64,000 bases of DNA from assembly GCF_037975245.1 (NCBI RefSeq), contig NC_092568.1:36175001-36239000 (forward strand), in the 5' to 3' direction. The stretch comes from Apostichopus japonicus. Its lineage: Eukaryota > Echinodermata > Holothuroidea > Aspidochirotida > Stichopodidae. Both the position numbers and the translations under genes were made by a program. The notes under the pieces are model-generated. The model had not been told where the DNA came from. It ran no database searches and saw only the letters and a program-made list of their open reading frames with translations. Positions 42,901 to 57,900 of the stretch are shown piece by piece (position 1 is the stretch's first letter; every line of letters begins with the position of its first letter).

Positions 42901-45900
42901 CTTTTCTAAGAATTTCATACTTGTCATTGGATTCTCAAGGTGTTCTGCGACCCCAAGGAAGAGATAAAGATAAAGATTGGGCTTTTTCATCTCAGTCGTG
43001 ATAACTACTTAGATGGTGGACATGAGTACAATGTCCTCATAAGAACACTCACTTTGGTCAATGGTTGGTTGTATGGTGTCAGTACCTATAAAAACTGTTG
43101 GCTTAACCTATGGTTATTATTAAGGGACAAAAATTCACATAAGACTTTACCCATTTCTAGTCTCAATGCACCAAAACTCTTTAAGTACATTTAAGCCTGG
43201 AAGGCACTGCACTTGACCAGAGAATTTCTCATCATCACAAGAGATCACCTTAGTGTCGGAACAACCAATGTTGTGTTAAGGAGTCACAGTTTGGTCAAAC
43301 ATTGCTGAACATGAATTGACTCAATATAAAGTACTGATATATTCTCCTCCTTAGAGTCGATCCAGAGACTTCACTCAGGATGATCACTGGTGATACTGCA
43401 TTTTCAGATAAAAATAGAGTAAAAACTCTTTACGACTCCCTCAATGATTGGACTTCTTGTCGTCCATGGAATGCCACTGGACGTGACATGTTCAACAGAC
43501 GGACAGTTTTCATCCAGATTGGCTTCCCATTGCATAAATGTACAAAGTACCTACCTGGAGTTGTTTGTTTTCTTTAACAAGATTCTGGTTGTAGGATTTC
43601 ATACTGCTGACCTCCTGTTCGTGTTTCAATCTCTCTTCGTTAAAGGAGGACAGCTTGGCTTGTTGATTCCTCAGTTCTGCATCAACCTTTTTAAAACAAA
43701 TAGAGAACATTTTAGCACACTTTATTCAGTGATGTATTTGCAAATTTAAAGCAAAATAGGAATTAAGCACTAAATGGTATGACTTCATTCCTGCCTAAAA
43801 CTGGGTGAATTTTAAAAGATAACTATGTCAATAATGTTTTTTGGTTGGTGATATAACTTACAGTTTTATTTATCATTTAGTCAGCCAGTGTGTGACAGAA
43901 CAGGCTAAAGCTATATATAGGAATGGGACCAGCTACCGAAGTAAACTCATTAAATTGTCATTCCATAGATAATGGGTACAACCCCTTCTACATTTTTGCT
44001 GCCCTTGTTTAAACACCGAATCTGTTTTGTCACTATATTGTAAGGTTTATTTGTTGACTAATATATATCTCTTTTGATCCTTTTAAAGAATTTTCTATAA
44101 TTTTTTTGTTTAATTTTGTTTCTTTAAATATTGTACCATAGGACAGTGTAACAAAATACTTAAACTGTCAAATAATATGGGCCTCCTAAATTCATGGGAA
44201 ACATCAAAATAAAAATGGGGCATTATCCTTCCAAGGAATGCCGACCAAGACAAAAATCACTAATATATTCGTCAATACAGACAATTTCATATATATCAGT
44301 GTAAGTTACTTTCCTTTTAAATGCATTAATCTTACTGTACATTCAACATCAGCCAATTTTCATCTCCAAAAGGATGCACTGATAAAATAATTTTTGCTCT
44401 TTTAATAAACCTTAGAAAAGGTTTTACTGTTTTTCTCAAATTTCATCCCACATGCGAACCTTCCGAATTTACCCGTTTCAGTTCATTTTAAAACATAATC
44501 CTCCTCCAACATTCACATCTAATTGTTGCATCTTTAAGTACATTTTCCATCTCACTTCTCAGTAAAGCCCTGCTATAAAATTAAATGTCAGAACCATCCA
44601 AGCTTCACAAGAAGTGACTGAAGTTCAGTCTGTCTTAGCTTGACATATGATGAGAACTTACTTTGTCGATGAAATTTCTCGAGTCTCTGACTTCCTGATC
44701 TAGCTCAATCTTTGCAGATTTCAGATGGCTGATTTCAACATCTTTCAAATTCAGCTGTTCATCTTGTTCGGCCCTCTTTTCCTGTGAAGAAAAAATTAAT
44801 CAAAAGGAATAGTAAACATGTGTAAATATCAAACGAATTGTTGCATGCCAGAAACTCAATGTTGATAAAACTCACAGTCTAGTTACATGACACTGTGATA
44901 TTTATGTAGTATTGTATAACAAAAATTGTCCACATGATACACAAATGAAATCATACATCAGCATGTTTCATATTTTCAGTATTTTCTTTTAATACATAGA
45001 CTTTGAAATGAGAACTGTTTGGGGAAAAAATGGTTTTAAATTTCTGTTCTAGTTATATTAGTCTTATACAGGTTCCAAATTTGTAGCACACTACAGTATG
45101 ACATTTTGATTCATTTAAGTGGCATATGAGACCTGTTGTTATCTAGCACACCACAAACAGATTAAAGATATAGGCTGTAGTCATAACCCTCTTGTCACTA
45201 TTTTTGAAGTAGATATGGAAAATGAAATGTTACAACCTGATATCAGCTAATCAAAGATACAAAACTTCAGAAATACTGACTGGGCACTTTAGAACCAAAG
45301 ATTACCATTCATTATAATAATCAGCCAGGGATACCAGTCATTTTAAAAATCAATAATCAGCCAAATATGCATTGTTGAAAATCTGAACAGCTTTGGATTT
45401 TATATTTCATGTACGACCTCAATACATCTAAATATGGAAACAATTTTGCTCCTGTATCAAAAGAGAAAAATACAGGTCACTGTAGATATCGAAAGACTGA
45501 ACCCACAACCTCATAGTCGGAATTTTAAATTTTTCCTTTTTATTTTATTTTTGTTTCCAGCAATTGTCACCCGATCAATTATAGTACTGTTTTCTACAGA
45601 AATATGAAAGTAATTACCAAGATATCTTGCATTTCCTTCTGCAGGTTCTCCATCCTGTGTGACACTTGGGAAGACTGAGACTTGAGGTTTTCGTTCTCCC
45701 TGAGAATATTTTCGAACCTCTCTGAGGAGTGCGACGAAGACTGTTGATGACCCTCCAGCTCTTTCTCGAGTCGTTTACATTTCCCTTTCAATCTGAAAGA
45801 GAGAGGGAGATGCATAATAGATGTCACCGAGTAACCGTATCTTTATATCAGAATGGGGGGGGGGACATGGGTTTTACTTTTGTTGTCCATTTTATCTTCT

Positions 45901-48900
45901 TTCTTCCTTCCCTCTGTTTTCTCTCCTCTTTATAACCACATTTTTCATGTAGTGAGGCTCTTACACCTCTTAGAAGATGCATGAAAATAAACTGAATGCT
46001 GGAAACTGAAACAAATTAGACTCTCTACCTTTTGACATGGAGCTGTCACAAAAAATCAAATTTTTTCAGTCCCTTCCAATTTGGTGAAAAATATTCTTTA
46101 CAGTAAATTTGCTCAAGAATATGGTATTTATTACAAAAACAAACATACTATTTCTCATTTGCATCCTCTCATTATAAGGACACAATATACAATCCCTAAT
46201 GCCCAGTTCCAACCATCTAACCGTTTAAACATAAACGAAATTATACATAACAAAACAAGACATCTCTATCAACTCTATTGGAAGAATTCTGCCTAAAAGG
46301 GATATACCAATGACTGATTTTGATTGCTTTAGCTAAAATTGCTGGAAGTTTTCAGCATCTTTACACGTAAAAAAACCCACATCCTCATAGCATTCTGTAT
46401 AGTGAAGATCTGAAATTTATCTAAAGTTTTGATATTTTTTGAAAACTATCTGGTAACAGCAGAATAAAAGATGTTAACAGGTCACATGAGATGAAAATGT
46501 CTGTTTTTTGCTTGTCATACCTGTATATCTATCATTTCTCCAGAGAGGAAAAAAATATTTATACAACAAAGAGATGCATTTTGATGAAATTATAAATACA
46601 GAGAACAGTGATTGTTAAGCCATCATTTCAAATGAATCAGGTTTCAAGAATAAATCATCAAGAAGATTATAAAAGCCTAAGTAAAACTTTTCAACTAGAG
46701 TAAAACTTTTCCAAAAGCAATTGCCCAGACAGGGTCACAGACAACATAGTGTGATCTAACTTCCTGAAGTACTTGAAGATTTAGCCAATCAAAATAGGTT
46801 ACAACCAATCAACCATACCTGCTGTTAGAGGCAAGATATTGAGATGTAGTTTTCAACTAGAGTAAAGCTTTGAGAAACAATTGCACAGATAGCATCACAG
46901 AAAACATACTGTGATAGAGCTTCCTGAAGTAGTTAGCCAATCAAGATTTAGCCTGAAGATTTAGCCAATCAAAATAGGTTACAACCAATCAACCATACCT
47001 GCTGTTAGAGGCAAGATATTGAGATGTAGTTTTCAACTAGAGTTAAGCTTTGAGAAACAATTGCACAGATAGCATCACAGAAAACATACTATGGTCTAAC
47101 TTCCTGAAGTACTTGAAGATTTAGCCAATCAAAAAAGGTTACGATTAATCTACTATTCCTGGAGTTAGAGAAGCATCACAGAAACCTACAGAGGTATCAC
47201 TTCCCAAAGCAGCTGAAGGTTAGCTAGTCAAAAGAGGTTACATTCAATCACCCACATTTCAAGTTAGAGACAAATATTGAGATGGGGTTTTCAACTAGAA
47301 GCAATGGAATATATTTAATTTTTACATTGTTTGTCATCAGAGTATCATTTCAATCTATATTAATTTGCTGTACAATCAATCACAAAGGTTCCCTTACTGT
47401 CTGATGACATCTTGAGCTTTGGTTTTCAAGTCTGCTCTTTTCTTTTCACTCTGTTCCAACTGTCTGCTTTGCTCTTGGACTTTGATGGATTCTGATTCGC
47501 TCACGCTGGAGGAATCTCGCAACCTCGTCTGCAGATCCTCCAGTCGAGAGAGAGCAACTTTTCTCTGCCTCTCGCTTCCTGCCAAGGTCTCCGTCATGTC
47601 CTGAAGCTGTTGTAAAAGTTTACTCTGGTTCTTATCTTTGTCTTCAAGATCTCTGTTGAGCGTCTGTAGACATCAAACAAGTGGAGAGATATTAAAGCAG
47701 GATTCAAGAAATTGTTTTTTTGTTTAATAATAATGATTTAACACTTCTTTGCGATGTTTTGGGAAGCCCTAAAGTAATCGGACCATTTACAGGAGTATTT
47801 CATGTCATCTTAACAGTCTTATATGGGAGGAAAATTGAGAAAACAAAATGAAATAAAGTTACATTTCTTACCAGCCCTACACGTTATAATCAGTGATATA
47901 GGTCAGTGTTGGCTTGTTAGGATTTCTTTGGACATTGGCTTATTTTACAATATTTCTACAGCAGACTAAGAAATATGATTTTCTCAAAAAGCTATGGCAT
48001 TATTGGGTACATGCCTTTTGTAATGATTCTTTTCTGATTGCTGCCTTAGAAGATACAAATGACATCCAAGGATCATTAGTTTTCATATTTAATCATTTAA
48101 ATTAATCATGAAACTTAATATAGCAGTAACAGGGAGAGAAAACAGAAATATCTCACTAAGATTTGATTTCTTTCAACTTTGCTGCCAAATCGAGAAATTT
48201 TCACAAGTGTTCCCCCATCATTGATATGTGATTACAATGATTATCAACACTACAGTGTGAAATGTTTCCCGAAAGGAAGTGAGGGAGGTATTGAAGAACA
48301 TAGCATACATAGACTCCGAATGTGTGACCTGATAAATTGGCAGATGACATTGCAAGGGTCCTACCTGGACAACGTAAGATTTGACACAGGGGTTCTAATC
48401 GTAATGCGTGAGGTTGGCATGTAATATTATACAAATAATGAATGGTTATGAGTGCAATAGTGCAAATATTTCATGAGTTGAAAGATGTAATTTGTTCCAT
48501 TCAACGAGGCGCAGCCGAGTTGAATGGAACAATTTACATCTTTCAACGAATGAAATATTTGCACTATTGCACGAATGGAAACCATTCATTATTTGTTTTA
48601 TACAACACCTTCAAATTTGGATATAATTGGATGTAAAATGCACTCATGCAACAGATTGTTTTGAACAGACAGGTTTCTCTGCTCTCTTACCATTGAAAAA
48701 AGTGCTATCAAAAAAGTATAACCCATGGTTCTATTTCATAGAGTGGAATAGAGCGGATTTTGCATGCAATCGACGAGCAATTGACCAATCAAATGCCCGG
48801 AATATAATTAGGTGTTGTATAATATTTTAGAACACATAAAAAATTTGTGTGTTCCTTATGTGTTCTGTTGTGCAAGCATTTATTTTTGTTATAGATATAT

Positions 48901-51900
48901 TTCCCACTTTTGTTTTTATTAAAAGCCAACTTACATTACTGCTATCAACATAATGGTACTAACCAAAGCTTCAGGTACAAAGGACTTATAGGGTGTTACC
49001 AATTTCTGTATCAAACACAACACATATTTCAAAGACATGTTATAACTACATAATATTATCAACATTTACTAATTTAATAGTACCAAGTACAATTTTTAAT
49101 GTTCAGGACCTGTTTAATGTATTTTCCAACATTGACAAACAGTGCAGACCCTATGACTTTAGTAATAGCAATATTTTTGAGAAATGACGGTCTGCAGTCG
49201 ATGGCCAAAGTATTTGTACCAAGAAAGTCTTCGGCTTTGAGTTCAGGGTTTCTGCATGTTGCCGTGTTGGAAGATTCTAATCATGATAGTAAATACAGAC
49301 TTTGCGACCCCTGTACAGTCATTGCCAACTTGGCAATCCACGGTCCCCCTTACAATTTTGTAAGGTTGGTAAAAGACTGTGGTTTTCCCTTTCAGGAAAC
49401 CAACACATAGTAAATAATAAAATGTATAATAAATCAAAATTGGCTCAGAAAAGATCACATTTTACAACTAATATGATGGCATTTACAGGAAACAAAATGA
49501 CTTTTTTGAAGCATATTGGACAAGTTTATGAATCTTCTTGATGTAAACATCCAGCCTGGGTGATAGCAGGGAAATATGCTACATGTGGAAAAGGTGAACT
49601 AAACCTCAGGTATAAAATTACATTTTCGATGACTTTCCCTTTGGAAATGTAGGGAACTGAATGAATATTGGAGTACCCACTTTAAATGTCTTTGGAACAT
49701 GATGAGGTGAAGTTATATAGTATGCTTTTATAATCATCATAAAAAAAAAGTGGAATTCTTAGAATCTGTTTCCTCATCAGACAGAAATAGATTAATCTGA
49801 AAAGAGATTACCTTAAAGCAGTTTGATTTATAAGAAAAAAATTGTTGACAAAATATCAAATGGTGCACAAAACTCTTCCAGAAAAACTTTCTTGAGGCTA
49901 TCAACAAGATCTGTTCATCTTCTTTACAAAAAAAAACACCTCAAAATTCTAAAACACTACTAAGGAATAGTCCACAAAACTCTTGTTGAATTTTGGTTAA
50001 ATTTGAGCTCTAACTTTAAATGTTGGCAATGTAATTTCAATTGTACGTGTGAACTACTGTTGGCAAAAGAAGCTTTCAGTCGAAAGATTACTGTATATAT
50101 ATAGTTATGGAATATTTGATTCAAATGTTTTCATTAAGTCACTTATTATAAACAGTAGCATTTTTTCTTTAGAAAATCTTTCCACTGCAGATTTGGTCGT
50201 AATTTGCTTTAAGCCTGTTAACTCATTCCCCTGCCGAATGCAATTAGTTTGAATGGAGTGGTAATAAATAATGTGTGATGTTAGTTCTAGGGGTTCCTAT
50301 ACATATGTAAATTGACTTCATTAATATTTATTAGGTGATGCATTCACTTACTTGGAAGTAGAAACGTTCATTTGGATGCTGTCATCAAAAGGGCATCAAA
50401 AGCGAAATGATTGAAGAGGATTTTTGCAATACACCGTGGATTGTAAACGACTCTTATTGTGCAAATTAACCGATTATTATCATTTTAAATTAATAGTCTC
50501 AAATTTGTCTTTATACATATGAATAGTGTGAAAGAGAGCGGTGTTTAATAATAATATAGCTGCCAAACTGCTGCAAGGTCATAACTTAAAACTGCCTAAA
50601 GGTACTAGTGAGATGAAATGCACTATTAAATGACTAACAGTGTAGATATTTGAGCTATGAAATGCTCTAGGCGAGAAGTTCTCAATTAATTCTCTATGAG
50701 GGCCAGAGAGAAACATTGGTTGGAAGGAAAACCAAATCTTTCACTATAACTAGATTGAGTGATGGGCAGGGTAGATTGATAGGTTACTTAAGTCTACTTA
50801 AGTTTAAGGACCTAAATACCGGATTAGTGCCAGATTATGAGCCTCTTTTTATTTCACAGGCCAAATTGAAAACTTTTGCTGCCCAGATTTGGCCAACATG
50901 CCACCATATTGATGCACCCTGGTCTAGACCATGTTTCACAGAGCTTCAAAGCTTAGTAAGTAAGTAAGTAAGTAAAACTTTATTGATCCAATATGGAAAT
51001 TCGTGTACTCGCACGTACTATAAAAATTCTCAAATGATAGAAAAAAAAAAATATGACTGTACAGATAATATGGTAAGAGGGGTAAGAAATTAACGTTGCA
51101 GATTGCTGTTGAAAAGTTGAATTGCACATGGGATGAATGAATTGCGGTGTCTGTTGGTTTTCAAGCATGGGAGTCTCAGTCTCCCACTGCCCCTACTCAT
51201 GCAACTGTCATGGAGATGGTCATGGAGTGGGTGGGCACTGTCCCCCCACACAGTGTCAAGTTTACTCTGGAGTAAGCATTGATAAACTTCGTCTACCGTA
51301 GGCTGGGAAGTACCAATCACCTCTTCCGCTTTCTTTCTAATTCCATCGATACGATCTCTTTCCGAATTAACTACATTTCCACCCCAGCATATAAGACAAT
51401 AACGCCAGACCCCACAAATTGTAGCATTATAAAACATTTCCAAAATTTCAGAGCGAACATTAAAGTTTGACATTTTCCTGAGGCAATAAAGTCGGGAATT
51501 CAATTTCTTAACAAGAGTATCAATATGTTCCCCCCATGATAAATCATTGTTCAAAGTCACGCCAAGGTATACATTTGACTCGACACGTTTGACTGGAGTT
51601 CCCTTAATAATGGCTGGTGGTGGGGGATTAGCATTCCGCCGGAAGTCGATCACCATTTCTTTCGTCTTGGTAACGTTCAGTTCCAGGAAATTCGAGTCGC
51701 AGTATTGAACGAATGTCCTCTTGAAAACTTTGTGTCATGAGAAAGATCTTCACTTTCATGTCAAACCTACATATAATAAAGTCCCCAATACATTGTCACC
51801 CACACTATGGCAACCTGTAAGCCTATCTATGACACATGTATATTCCTATAAGTTAAAGAATACCACATGTTTTACAATGGGGCACCATGTTCTTCACACG

Positions 51901-54900
51901 CTTTGCAGACATTGTCACTTTATTAATCAAAATTCAGTTATAAAAACCTAGCTAAATTTCTTCCAAGGAAAGAATATTTTGTTTGTAAACAAACACAAAC
52001 CATGACTGTATTGGGGGATAGCAGGGAGAAAGCTCACGACTTACATTGATATGTTGTAACATCTGTTCTCGCTGTTTCTCTGTTTTCTGGAGTCGTCCTC
52101 GGAAGTCGTCTTCATCTTTCAGTCTTGAGACTTCCGTCAGCTGTTGCCTCATCCTCTCTATTTCTTTCTCCATCTTCACTCTCTCAATTTCTTGTTGTTG
52201 CTGAGCATCTATCACAATGTAAAGTCAATAGCCTTAGTCAGTGAAAACCAACCAAGTTTAATTAATTTGACTATATAGCCAAAAGTTTAACAGTTTCGAC
52301 TCATTTTTTGAGGATAAGTTTCTCTGCCTTTGACAAGAGTATACATGTCTTTCTCAGGGTAGTTCTACATATGGCTGTCTCAACGAGACTAATTTTGTGA
52401 AAAATCTTCCACATTTTCATTATTTCAAGAAACGGACATGAAAAGTCCTGTCGAAATAACGTTTGCAGAAAGTTAGCTCAGGACTGTAAAAACCGGGGAA
52501 ACCAAATAGGATATTGTCCAGACATGAAAATAGCATCTGGATAGCCCACATGTGTCTATTGTACTGCATTGTAGCTTGCTATTGTAATGGACTATGATGC
52601 AATTCATCAAAGCCCTGTAAACTTCTTTGGCACGTACCCTTCTGATGGTTTGGGTCAAGTATTGTACCTGTAACTGAGTGCTAACATTTCAACTTTACTA
52701 TATGGTACATGTCCAGCATCACACAAGTATAGTAGTTAGTTGGATATTTATCCTAAGTCCAGATTCGGATTATCCAGGATCCAGATAATTTAGTTCACAG
52801 ATAATCTAGGTTTCATTGTTTGGTTTTTTTCAGGGTACATACATAGGGAATCTACTGTAATGTATATACGCAAATATGTACAAAATAAAAAATGTACATA
52901 AATTAAATCATTTAATATGAAAGACTGTCTAAGATCACTGTCAGATTTCAAAATGACAGTAAGAAACCAGATCTGTCATTTTCATGAAGAAGAACAAATT
53001 ATTTATTACTTCCAAGTCCAAAATGAAGAGAACAAAATATGCGCACGAAATAAATATGTGTGGTTAAATACTTGATGCGATTTTAGATCTGATTTTAAAG
53101 ACACTAATAAAATACTTTCCTCTTCTATGGAAACTTTTGAAGGGGATGGGGCAGGGGGTGGGTTAGCGATATTGCAATATGAGAAATACCCCCCTTTACC
53201 CCATCAAAGGATACAGATAGTTGGCATTCATTTAACAGCATCAATGTTTCTCAATTACAACAATAGTTGGTATACAAGATTAGAATACTTACATGGCTCA
53301 TAAACGTCAGGGAGACTACTGCTAAGTGAAGGTGCTGAGAGTAGTATGAGTAGAAACAGCAAACACACCAAGAGCAGCGAGAAATTGAAGTGTAAGAGAA
53401 AGGGTAACGACGAAGAAGGGTTAGTTGGAAGTGATTATGAAAATTGCAACATCAGAAACAAAGCAAACCAATGAATTAGAAAGAAATTTAATAAATGAAC
53501 AACTTCATCAATGCTTTAATTGCAACTAAGGTTAAAAAAAGAAGGAATTTTTACACAAAGTTTAACATAAAAAACAATTGAGAAGTTATTCTTAGTGGTT
53601 CAAGGTTTCACCCAGTCAAATTAACTGCCTTGCACCAAAGCAAAGTCGTTTGGTTTAAAGTCCTAAAATGTCCCTCCACCCCAATGGATTAAATTATACA
53701 GCACTTTGGTGATAATGTTGGATATGATACACAGAAATGAAGTGACAGACATATTTTATCAAATGTGCTAGAGCTGAAAAGATTGCAGAAGGAAAAATGG
53801 TAGGTAGGACAAATAATTCATCAAACTGCTAAAAGGTTAAGGAAGAACTACTGCATATAACGTATTGGCTACAATGAGCAGAGAGATATACCAACACAAC
53901 ATTTAAGGTGCTTCTTTTCACATTTTGAGGGGTTCTTGAAGGCAGAGGATGGGGGGGGGGGCAGTGAAAGTTCTCTCTCTCTCTAGAAAAGCTAGTAGAA
54001 CTGAGTAGAGTAAACATTATTGCTTTAGTGCTACTTCAGACATCTTTTCTTTCATTTTATTGGAAGATGGTTACAAACAATATGTATCTGGGGTTGGAAC
54101 ACGGTTTACTCTGGTTTCTGTAACAATCAAATTCTCAATTAGTGTTACTTCTTGAGCAGGGCCAATGTTACCGCTACAGTATTAGAAACAACTGTATTGT
54201 GTTTTGGTTGACTACTTTGCCAAACCTGCGGAGCATTATTGATGATAAAGTTGCAATTAATCACACTAGGACGTCCTCACAGATTATTTGAACAAATGAA
54301 GGTTTATGAATTTGAATCTTTTGTCAACATTTTTTCACCCAGACACTTTTCATTTACATATTTATTTCCAGCTTTTTCAACGAAATATGGCTTGTGAAGT
54401 TAATGAGCTACATTTATCATGGAACTTAAGCACCACAGTGCATCCAATGGTTGATGAAAATCAACTCAAAATGCTGGCTTTCAACTTTTTTTCCAATGCT
54501 CCAAACTTTTAATGTGCTACATTGCTCAAAGGACTTATAAAAAGTAACCTAACAAGTGACAAACTTTGTAGATTTCAGTAAAATAGAGTTCATGAAAATG
54601 TGAAATATGTCTTTGGCCTTCTCACAATTTCACGTCAATAATAACTTTCCATACAATAAATTGAAGTAAAAGAGAAAGATGCAGGGCAGATAAACAACAG
54701 CTTAGTGTTAGTGAGATAAACATAGCAAAGAACATGAGAGCCCATCACCAGCATTATTGTGCCTTTATAGACATGAGGAAAGGGTTTGAATTATTGCAAA
54801 ACCACTTAATCAAGCACAATCATGTACGAAACACAAATTGAAGAACACTGTGACTGACCCAGATGTGTATGGCAGGTATACAAACTTAACAGCAGTGTAC

Positions 54901-57900
54901 AAACTGCTATAAATCTCTCCTTTATGGAAATATGCACATTTTGCATATATCATTTAGCTAGTTGTGATACTGGATAAATTATTCCTTGATATATTGTGAA
55001 CATTAACACAACACTTGGTGTTATTCGATAGTCAGGACAGAAGTCTCTAAAGACGATCGAATACATGCGCAAAATCATTTCAAGAAATGTTAACCTATGT
55101 GGACTAACTCTGTATGACAAATATTTTACATTGTAAGCCAGTTACTTGCCAGGTATTAGTTTGAGTGCAAAAGTGAAATAACATCAGCTTTTTTGCCAAT
55201 ATCAATTCACTTTGCTCTTAATAATTTGACAATAAATGGCTTTATGACAAAAGATAAAGCATGTGTACCTTTAATTTTTTGTTCTCTTCTCTGCTGTGCT
55301 GATAAGGGTATACCTTCTTCCTCCAGCGCCTGCTGGTAGTGACCCATCTGATCTTGAAGGGATCTATATTCCTCTTTGGAACGATGGAAGTCATGATTGA
55401 GTTTTTCAACCTGGGAGAAAAAATGGCAAAGACATATTGATGCAATCTTGACGGAATGTCCAAACAGATCCAATTCCAATTTGATCAAGAAACTGTAAAT
55501 TGCTCCAAAACAAATTCTACAAAGCATATAGGACAGGTGCTCTTAATTGTCTTGGAAAATAATTAAACTTTCTGACACATATTCCACCAGACATTTTAAA
55601 CATCGGTTTTGACTCTAACGGACAACAGATTTTTGGTTCAATCTTCTAAATGGGTGTTAATGCTATCGCTGGATGCACTCGGGCTCCGCCCTCATGCATC
55701 GCTTGCATTATCCCCCGATCGTGCATTAATCCTGTGAGTAACGCACGCTAGACCGTTGATTAACCCCTTATTAATCAATTACTAACAATGTAACAACATT
55801 TTCAGATTTTCATTGGAGAGATACACATAATATGTCCTCAATAATTTTGCTGTCTAAACGAACCTACATTTAATGAAGGACAAATCCTCAAGGTTAAACT
55901 CTCATAAAGTGATACATCAAAGCCATACCAGATACTCTTCTGTGATAAACTATGTCATGGAATCCAACAATTCAAAACTTGAAAGTAGCATATTTTTCTA
56001 GCACATTTAGTGGTTTATGGAGTACTTTTGCCATTTTGCAAACTACAGATTGTAAACAATAACATACCAAGGCACTTACTTTCTGTTCCAGAGCAGACTG
56101 ATTGCCCTCACTGCGCTCCAATCTTCTACGAGAGGCACTGAGGTCTGCAGCGAGCCTTGCTTTATCAGACTCTGCTTGAAGCAGTTGCTCTCTTAGAATT
56201 TTCTCTTCATCCCTTCTTTGGCTTGAAACCATCTGCAATAAATTAAATAAATAAATGAATAAAAAACAGGGTTAAAGTCACCACTCACAGGAAAGCTTAT
56301 TAAATCAACATACTGAGTATGCAACAAAGACATGAACAGATGAATGTAATGTGTAAAAGTAAGTTGGCCTGACGTTTCGATCCTAGCAAGATCTTCAGAG
56401 CTGTATGACAAGTAACAGTAACAGAAGGGACAAAAACACACACACAGAATACAGACAGGTTAATGAGCATAGTGAGCACAGACAGGTTAGTGAGTCTGGT
56501 GAACATAGTAAAATATTATCTTAAAGAGCAGTGCTCTAAAATGACATGATAAGGAAGGGAATATTACAAAATGGAGAACAATTTTGTCGATTCGTTCCAT
56601 TGGGCATTTAACGGATCATTCTCCTTTCAAATAAAACAACCCTCGAAGTGCCAGGGGGGAAGGTGTGTGCATCTCACTACACATATCTTTAAATTGTGGC
56701 AGCTCGGTAAATGCCATCACATAAGAGCTTGGCACTCAATTAAAAAAAATTATCATTTGAGCAAAATGTTATTGAAGATTTTGTAGTGCACTGAGTTTTT
56801 TTCATCTGTTTGATATTTCAAGACTCACATGTTTCACTTCCTTGAACATCTGTTCCTTTTCCCGAGCAAGGTCTTCCCTCTCTCTCGCGACCTGTTTCCT
56901 CTCTTCGCCCTCCTTCTTCCTGTCCAGGTCATACCTGACTTTGGATTCTTGTTCCAGACGTTGTTGTCTCAGGTCGTTCTGAATTTCACGCAGACGTTGC
57001 TCGACCCTATCGGCAGGCTTCATGTAAAGAGTTGCAGGAGAGAAGAGATGGAGTTTAATGTCTTTCCTCTGCTTGAATTTTGAATGAGTGAATGTGTAAT
57101 GACGAGACTTTTGGACGACAGCCAAAGACTATGGTCGTGAGGTGCAAAATGCTGCAGTTTTCTTCTCTTTATTAGTTTTTCTCTGTTATAGTCCATTTCT
57201 CTACATGAATATTCATTATTTCAAATGCAGAGAAGAGAACATAGAGTACTAATTAGTGTCAAGACAAGTTTTTTCTAAAAGTTTGCAAAAGAAGACTTCT
57301 AAAACTACAAATCTGATATATTGCTAATTTGCTTTAATTAAAGAATTTCGCAGGGTTTCATTCCCAACGTTTCAAAAAACATTGGCAGTGTTTGCAAATA
57401 TCATTGATGTCTTTCAGTTTATTTTGAAATCTTTGTTACTGAACAAACTTACTTTTTTCAAGTTTTTGTGCCAACAAAGAATATAAAGAATATATGACAG
57501 AGATATTTATGATATTGATAACTCCCCTAAATAACTAAGGAAAATCTTGCTCTGTTTGGGAGATATTCTAGTCTAAAAATCGTCTGGGAGCCGACATTTT
57601 GTAAATCTGTGATGTCAAAGTGCCACTAGGACCTGAAAAGGTGAAACCTTTCACTAGCTTTTCTTTTCATATTTCCAAGGTAAAATGTTATATTTTAGGG
57701 CTGCCACTGCAACCAATGCCATCATTAACTTATGTTGAGAAACACTTTAAAGTCAGCATATTGCAAAAGCCATCTACATTACAGAAAATAAATATTGAAT
57801 TAAAAAACGAGAAACAACACAAATATAGAGCACACAGGGGCACGAAGATCAAACCTTGGGCCTTGTATGTGAAAGTAACATTTAGTCTGTGATATCTCCT

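Noticed and set aside
42940-43194. 84-codon plus-strand frame in an intron
   Set aside because: No domain, no splice or promoter context, and no matching frame elsewhere.
50716-50967. 83-codon plus-strand frame next to the LINE 3' end
   Set aside because: No recognisable domain; partly overlaps the LINE tail; likely chance or a degraded repeat.
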